From: Acestrorhynchus altus
Lineage: Eukaryota > Chordata > Actinopteri > Characiformes > Acestrorhynchidae
Length of the DNA: 64,000 nucleotides
Reading direction: 5' to 3'
Assembly (NCBI GenBank): GCA_034509495.1
Contig: CM067513.1
Span: 17,010,047-17,074,046 of the forward strand
Shown: positions 47,016 to 56,000 of the stretch, in pieces
Numbering within the stretch: position 1 is the stretch's first letter
How the letters are laid out: each line of letters starts with the position of its first letter
Position numbers and translations under genes: made by a program
Notes under the pieces: generated by a model
What the model was told of the DNA's origin: nothing
The model's input: only the letters and a program-made list of their open reading frames with translations
Databases searched by the model: none

Positions 47016-50000
47016 TTTGTGTGTGTGTGTTGTGTGTGTGTGTGTGTGTGCGCGTGCACATAGGTGCATGGATGTTCTCTGATCAGGTTTCTAATTTGCC
47101 TGTGAAACCATATGTCACAAAGACCCTTTTCACCTTTCATCTCATCATCCTCCCCTTCCCTAAATACACGAATAACACCTCGATCTGGCAAAGCAGTAAA
47201 CACTCTCATCAATCTCATGATTGCCCCACATATGGTAGCTATTGGAGTTCATTCTCATCTAGCCCAAAAAGTTCAGATTCCTCTTTCCCAGCTGGAGTAA
47301 TAGAATTTCCTTCAGCCAAACGTTATTATTTAGGGGTATAATCCCCCTGTGTTGGCAGCCTGCTCTGTGCTAATGAAATCTGCCTCCTTCCAGAGTGCCT
47401 GAAACCTTCTCAAAGACTCCTTTGTGGCGCAATTAGACGAATCTCTTTAAAAATTCCATGCTTTTTTATTTCCGATTTTGATAGGAATTACAAAATTGAA
47501 TTTTTATCACAAACTAAATGTTTTTCTACTTGCTGCTGCTAATGTCCCATAACGGAAAGGATTTTCCAAGTGCCACGGATGGAAAAGGGGGTGCGGGGGA
47601 TAATGGCTTGTTTTGTATGGGAAGCAGACAATGTGCTTACTGTGGACTACTGCAGTACAAGCAGATATTTGGGCCTAGACGCTAGCGTGAGACTGCTGTA
47701 ATGAACTTTTTAAATCGTACACAAATCAGTGTCCTGTGACACTTGGCAATTCTGCAGTCTCTCATCAGTCTGGAAAGTCCCGATCATCTCCCTGTTTGGA
47801 TCAGTCTTCTTCACTGCATCCTTCCCGTTTGGTGGTCATTTCTGATAAATTACTGTTTCATTTTAATGTCGCCGGATTTTCCAATTATGTCGAGGAATGA
47901 ACAGCATGCTAACAGATATTTCTGCAGCGTGGACAAACCATCCGGGCAGGGCATTAGTTTACCCACCAATTTCAGACAGATGTTGTAGCCTGTTTTTATC
48001 AGTTTGCGAAAACGTAATATACACAATGTCCAAATGTTTGTGGACACCCCTTTTAATGAATGCATTCAGCTAATTTAAGTTGAACCCACTGCTGACAGAG
48101 ATGTGTAAAAGCACACACGCAGCTTGTCTAGGCCCTGTAGAGAAGAATTGGCAATAGAATTGGACTCTCTGGAGCATATAAACATGAACCTACTGGCATT
48201 GTGCTTTTCTGTCAGGTGTGGTGGGTCGTCCTCAGCACTGCAGTGACACTGACACAGTGGTGGTGTGTTGGGGTGTGTGTTGTGCTGGAACGAGTTGATC
48301 AGGCACAGCACGCAGGCTTACATGTTCGAATCATTTTCTTTGCTTGGTTCAGGTCAGGGTGCTCTTCTCCAAGGGCCCTTTCATCTCCATCTTTGCCAGC
48401 GACCCCCACATTATCATCAAAGCCATCAACCAGAACCTGAACAGCGTGCTGCGTGATTCCAACATCAACGGCCATGACTACATGCGCAACATTGTGCACC
48501 TGCCTGTCTTTTTGAACAGCCGTGGCCTCAGCACAGCCAAAAAGCTCAGCATGGCGGCGCCCACCAACGGAGACCTACTCAGTGCCGAGGGTAAACACAC
48601 AAACGCAGTCAGTTACAGCAGAGCTAAATGACCAGTCAGCCTGATTTATATATTTCGTGCCTTTATTGTGTTAGGTTTTAATAATTATGCAAATGTACTA
48701 TTAATTGACATTTTCTGATGCATGATGATTGGAGCTGAATCTAATTTTGTGTCTCTGTAGCGTGGCATGATGATGTGGACAGAAAGTTCCAGTCTCAGAA
48801 CAGTCTCGGGGAGCAGGCGAAGCAGGGCAGTAAGACTGCTCTGAACCGCAGGGTAAGTCTTAAGCTTCCATCTCTAGATATAGAATATTAATGGATTATT
48901 AATGAACGAAATTCTGGTTACAAAAGAGAAGCGTGAGGACCAAGCACTCAGGGGACCTACATTTGTGTTTCTAAAGTGATGTGTATCCTGCATTTCCTGC
49001 ATAATTGCTACCAACATTATATGATGGCAACAGTGATATGGACATGCACAACGTAATGTAAAAAGAAACCTCTGACCAGTCTCATTACAGTCACATCAGT
49101 GTTCACATCACATCATGTCTCATCTAGGACTTTGCCATATCATTAAAATCACATGACCAGACCCCCCTCATTGTATGTCACACCAAGGTTTTAGTAGCAG
49201 AAGTCCTTAAGTGCTAGCCGTCATTCACCATCTGCATCAGTGAGCACCGGTTGTGCTTGACCTGGTCACTGTTTCACCGGTTGTGCTTCCGTGGATCACT
49301 TTTGGTAGGTACTGTCCACTGCAAACTGGTCTCACTTTCACAATACCTGCCTGATGTTTCTAGATGCTCTGACCCAATTTGACCCTTGTGACCTGATTTT
49401 TAGAATCATTTCAACACAGCAAATTCAAATATGGATTGATCTCCCACTGTCTAATCCCACTCTCTAACCATGACGGGTTCCATTGTATTTAGCATGATTT
49501 ATTTCACCTGTCAGTGGTCTTAATGTTATGACTGACTGACTGTGGTCCAGATTTGTACATTTTGTGATGGTGCTGTGAAGATATTCAGATCTGTGTCACT
49601 GTCATGCTACGTTCACAGCACAGGGTTGAAATGGCTCAGACCAAATTTTTTTGCTGTGTGATCTCAAAGACAATTGTCAGACTGGATCTTTTTTCTTTCT
49701 TTTTCACATCACACTTCAGTGTGCATATCACTGTCCTCATTATTCAGTGTGGGCAGTGTGTTAGCAGCCGCTAGCTTGATGATAAAGAGGTGTGTTCACA
49801 CTAAGGGCAGATATTACCTCTAAACAAAAAGGGGTTCCTGGACTGGGCAGTAGTGGAGCTGTGTGCTGTATACAGCAGTTTTAAAAAGAACTATGTACAG
49901 TTTCTTTCCATTATAGACAGTAACCCTTTGGAGAAACATCCATTCAAGCATTCAGGTGGTCAGTTTGAGTTGCTGTGTTTCTCGAGAACACCTTGGATTT

Positions 50001-53000
50001 GCTGAAGAACTCTTAAATAATCTTGTTTGAAAGAGTGTATAGTACTGAAAATGGTTCTATGAGTTGTGACAACAATGATATGTTTTTGGTGCTATATAGA
50101 ACCGTGTTTAAATGGTTCTTTAAATAACCACATAGAAGAGGTTCAAAGGAACTCTTTGAAGTACTGAATCCAAGTAGTCAAAGGGGTTTTGACTTGTAAC
50201 AACTGTGGCACCCTTTTTGCTGTATACTAGTGCATCTCTGGAATTGTATTGTTTATGCAAAACACCATTAAAGCGTTCAGAGGGATTTTTGAGGTGGTGG
50301 TTTTCGGTGTAGAATCCTGGCTTTCAGTAAAGAACCCCGGAAAGACCCTTACGATACTGACTGGGTTTGTTTACTTCTAATAATTGTGGGACCCTTTTTG
50401 GTATCGTAAACATCAGTATATCAAGATTTTTATCTTGTACAAGATATAAAAAATATCACATTTCTTATACAGGTTACCATTTGTGTACAGTTTAATTCCA
50501 AAAAAAGAGCATGAGTGGGTCATTTGTGTGGAAATGGTTTCGTTTCCAGAGGGTGACACTCTCGAGTACAGTCTTAGTCACATGATGCTTTTTCAAAACA
50601 TCATCGTCAAAAGTTTCTATTTAAATATACATCATGCTGTCTGTTGTTGCAATTAAATACTGATATTTCAACATTAAACTTAAGGGTTTTATCATAATAT
50701 CACTCCATTTCTCTTTAGCATATTGTGGTGATATCACGTTTTTCAGTCATATCGCCCAGCCTTAGTGATATATAGAACCATTTCAAATTATTGTTTGAAA
50801 ATCTATTGTATATGGTTATTTTAATCTTAGAGAAACATTTACTCAGGCAAACAACCTTTGTAGCATTCAGCCGCTACAGCGGGTTCTGATATGAAGCCTT
50901 TTACTAAAGAACTCTAGAACTTAAAGTACTGATTATGTTTTTTTTTTATATGTAACCATTATGGCACCCTTTTTGTTGCTGTATAACTGTACAGTACCAG
51001 TCAAAAATTGGACACTGACTGAATGTATTACAGATTAAATAACTTGGCTACTTCTTTTGATTTTGACTTCTGTTGATACATTAAAATCATATCTGCTTAT
51101 TCCAACATGTGCTATATGGACTAAAATATTGGGACACCTTCTCATTCATTTCAAATGTTGCTCATGCTTTTGTTGTTATAGCAGTCTCTACTGTCCGTGG
51201 AAGGTTTTTAATAGGTTTGGGAGAACTGCTGTGAGACTTTGAGCTGAAATTTGGGAAATCGTGTGGAAGAAAGTATTCCATCTGGGACATATTTACAGCG
51301 CTTCACTTTTTTATGTTACAGTCTGTTTCCAAAATGGATTCAATTCATGTTTTCCTTCAATTCATACAATTCCGCATGATGACAATGTGTGAAGGTTTTT
51401 TTTAGATTTTTACAAATTCATTAAAAATAAAAGCACAAAAATATAGCATTTACATAAGTGTTCACGGCCTTTGCCATACTGAGCTCAGGTGCATCTTGTT
51501 TCCACTGATCATTTTTCCGCTGTTTCTACAGCTTGATTGGAGAATGCCGGTGGTAAATTCAGTTGATTGGACATGATTTGGACAGACACACACCTGTTTA
51601 TTTAAGGTCTGATAGTAGGATTGTATTGAGACACAGGGCTGGAGAAGGATACAGTAAAAATTCTGCTGCATTGAAGGTCCCATTGAGCACAGTGGCCTCC
51701 ATCATCCACAAATGGAAGAAGTTTGGAACCACCAGGAGTGGTCATGGTAGAAGGGCCTTCGTCAGGGAGGTGACCAAGAAGCCAATAGTCACTTTGACAG
51801 AGCTTCAACGTTTCTCTGTGGAGAGAGGAGAACTTTCCATAAAGACACCCATTTTTGCCGCACTTCACCAATCAGGGATGTATAGTAGAGTGGACTCTCA
51901 GACCATGAGAAATGAAAAGGTTTAACTTTTTGGACTGAATTCCAAGAGTTAGGTCTGGAGGAAACCAGGCACAGTGGTTGGTAATGATTGTGAATGCTGG
52001 TGTTTGGCTAGAACTGTCAGAGTGAACTGACGAGCAACACTAGCAGAAATCACACCTACATTCAGTGTGGGCGGCCCCACCGGATATATTCAGATCTTGT
52101 ATGTCCCACAGGTCATTGCACCACTCTTTATTTTCATGAGACATGGCAAAAGTCTTGGGACACAATAAATAGTTCCTGTCATATGAGTTTTTGGTTTTCA
52201 GTTCAGAATCATTAAAAGATTCTTTAAAAGAAGCATCTACAAGGTCATGGAGAAGAACAGGCAGAGAACCGTTGGAGCTTTCAGTTGGTTCTTAGTTTGT
52301 CTGTGTAGAATCCTTGCTTTTACTTAAGAACCCTGGAATAACCACAGTTTAAGGGTGTCAAGTACTGAAATTGTTTTTAAAATGCTTTTTTAGATAACCA
52401 TAAACAAGTGGCTTTTACAGACACACAGAATCCCCTGAACAAACCTATTTTTAAGAACATCAAGGCAGAAAAATGGTCAATTCCAAGGGAAAACCTCACT
52501 GTATTGCATTGTGCAATAAGGTTTGGTTGTGAACATAACTTCACTCAGTCAAAGACAGATTTGAGCCTCTTCAGTTCTGTGATGTGGTTCATCTTATTTA
52601 CTGTAAGCAGAGGCTCAGCATAGTTCAGCGAACATCTCTCATGATTGCACATGACTAAGTTAACAGTGGGTTAGGACGTCTGGGGCACCACTCCACCACC
52701 CCAGTATAACTCAAGGTTCAGGCTGTTAAACTTGCATGTGTTTGTTGTTACCACTGTGTGTTTTCCATGAGGCTAGTGCAAAGGACAGGGGGGTGCTGTT
52801 GGAGCCCCTGGATGTCACCCGAGGAGTGTCTGTAATTGATTTAATGTCTGTTTAGCCTTCCCGCTGAGACGCCATTGCTTAATGACAGGGTGCAGCAGCA
52901 GTGAGACTCAGTGACAAAGCGCTGGCATGGCCGGTGTCTAGCGGGGGGCTAAGTGCCTCCGCTGCTCACCCTGTGAGCTCCCTGTTTGTTTGCCTTGCTG

Positions 53001-56000
53001 ATTTATCAGCCCGCTTTTCATTCAGCCGGCAGTCAGTTTTGTAGGCATGCTCCTTTTGTGTCACCGTTTGCTTGCCTGGCAGTCTTCCCCATTCTGTGAA
53101 TGGAAGGATGCGTTTTCTCTGTTTAATAAGAAGCTTGTTGATTTCTCACAGCCATTACAGACCGAAATATGCATTGTTCTTAGGTTGTATTAAATTCAAG
53201 CTCAATAAGAACTGAGGTCAGCGCAGGGTTTTAAAGTCTGCCGGCAAGGCAGCTGGATCTGAGTCGCTGTGTTTCAGTGGGAGGTCGGTTGGAAAATCCA
53301 AGCAAAATTTGGTTCTACTTCAGCGATGTTTAAAATCACTCCCAGATTAAGGGCACCATATTGTGCATAAGCTGTTTCAGTGCTGTTCAAATGCTCAACA
53401 ATAAATTCACTAGCTGTAAATCCTCAATAGCTAATACACAATCAGCCATAGCTTTAACAGCAAAGAAGTGAAAAACACTGATTCGCTTAATCTCCAGTGG
53501 TATCTGTCAAGGGGTGGATATATGGGGCAGAAAGTGAGCATTCAGTTCTTGACAGTTATGTTTTTAAAACAGGGAAAATTGGAAAGTGAGAGAGGGAGAG
53601 TTTTGACGGGTCAGATTATGACCACTGGATGACTGGATCAGAACATCTCAAACATCAGGCAGATCTTGTGGGGTGTTTTTGATATACAGTGGTCATTAAC
53701 TACCAAAAGTTGTTCAAGAAACCAGTTAACCAGGGACAGGGTCGTGAGTACTGAAGGCTCATTGTTGCAATCCACGGTGTGTACTGTTCAGTGTTTACAG
53801 TAAAGTGTTTACAGTAAAGTATAAAGAAATGACTTCAGTTAATCAATATGCTCAACATCCACCTGTTTGAGAGTAGCACAGTAGGCAATGCAGGTCCTGA
53901 GCTTTTTGAATCTCTGGTTCCAAGAGGGGCCACCTGTCCACTCTATTATATTAGTGGCCATGCGCTCCAGCATAACCACTGAGTCACACGGTCGGCATTA
54001 AAAACATCAAAGTGGACTTAGTGGACTTTCTGGAGCTCGTGACCAGGCCCATATTCCTGCACTGCGCTTGTGCTGGACCACTCAGATCCTGACTTTTGAC
54101 CAATAAGTAACCTCAGGACACCAACAGAGTCACCAAGAGGCCAGACACGCAATGCTCTGAGCACAGGCTGATCAGTGATCTAATCTACACTGTTGTGGAT
54201 CTTTGCCGTGCGGGCCCCTGAGCCATTCATTGAATTTAATCTACTCTATACTGTATGACTACTAGATCATCCAGCAGTCACTGCTTGCTGTCCTGTGACT
54301 ACAATTACAAAGCTTGGAGCTATTTTTCAAGTCCATAAGCACTCCATTCAGCGTCTCCATAAACCCTGGATTACTTATCTAACCCTTTGTAAACAGTCTA
54401 GTTTAAAGCAGCCTTTCTGGTTAGACTAGTGAAAGAGAGATGGACTCTACAGAAAATGTTTTTGTTGAGATGTCATTTTATATCTAGAGCAGGGGTTCCC
54501 TGCCTTCTGCAGCTTGTGGCCCAATCAACCCATCACAGAATGTTCTGCAGCCCATATGAAAATGTAATTGGATATTTCAAATCAAAACAAATATTTATGT
54601 ATCGATTGTAATTTATTACAATTAAATTATTCAATTAAATTATTACAAAAAAAATATTCAAATTAAACCAAGGCATATTTTACCAAACTAGTATTTTTGT
54701 TAGATGCATCACAATGTAATACAAATGATTTTTGATCTTTGTGCCATATGGAAGTTTTTTGGACACAAAGGGTAATTTTTTACGTGTCCACACTTTGTAT
54801 TTAGCAGCGTCATCACTTGCTGCAGGGATTTTGGGTTTTAAATTAGTGTTAGTGGAAAGATCTGGAACTTTAACGTGATGATGATTGTAGTTTGTTCTCC
54901 GTTTCAGAGATTTTAGGACGTTGTTTGTAAACAAGAGCAGAAACAATTTGCTAATAGCCACTGAATGTCCAACATGAGCCTAACTTTCCCAAGCTTGCAG
55001 CGGGAGTTGCTCATTTTGTGTTGGTGCTTTTGAATCCTGGAGCCACGTACTATTGGTTTATGACTGGTTTCTCTCAGGCAGAGATACACAGACTGCTGTT
55101 ATGTACATAATATCTGTTGCATTTTAAATAGTGTTTGCTGAAATGTCTGTATTTCACTGTGAAATGGAAACAGGAAATTATTTTTGCCTGACAACCCCCT
55201 ATTAGTACCAGTACTAGAGGGGCTGCGGCCCACAGGTTTAAAACATTCATCTAAAATGATAAATGTGCTGTTAAAAATGTTTTTCCTGATCAGATTCTTA
55301 GAGCTCATCTTCAGATTTACAGTTATGTGCCAGTAACCACTTGCTCATTCGTTGATGATCAGTGATTTGTTTTACCATCTGTCCTTTATTTCCAAACACC
55401 ACTGTGCTTCATAAAATTAGATTTGAAAGGTCCGTACATAAATTTCTGCAAATAAATTGCTCTAATTCAGACAATGTGATTTTCTGCATTTTATCTATGA
55501 TATTCTCTCTCTCACTGTTAGAACCTTAACCTTAACGTTAACTTACACTTAAAATTCCAGACTGTTCATGTCTTTGTCAGTGTTCAAACTTACATAGAGA
55601 TCAAAGAATTATTTCCTTCACTGTATATACAGGGGTTGGACAATGAAACTGAAACACCTGTCATTTTAGTGTGGGAGGTTTCATGGCTAAATTGGAGCAG
55701 CCTGGTGGCCAATCTTCATTAATTGCACATTGCACCAGTAAGAGCAGAGTGTGAAGGTTCAATTAGCAGGTAAGAGCACAGTTTTGCTCAAAATATTGCA
55801 ATGCACACAACATTATGGTGAACATACCAGAGTTCAAAAGAGGACAAATTGTTGGTGCACGTTTTGCTGGCGAATCTGTGACCAAGACAGCAAGTCTTTG
55901 TGATGTATCAAGAGCCACGGTATCCAGGGTAATGTCAGCACCACCAAGAAGGATGAACCACATCCAACAGGATTAACTGTGGACGCAAGAGGAAGCTGTC

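Noticed and set aside
46826..47341. A long open frame spanning the Walker B exon and the GT repeat.
   Set aside because: Only 46844-46984 is coding. The rest is chance read-through of a GT microsatellite and intron.
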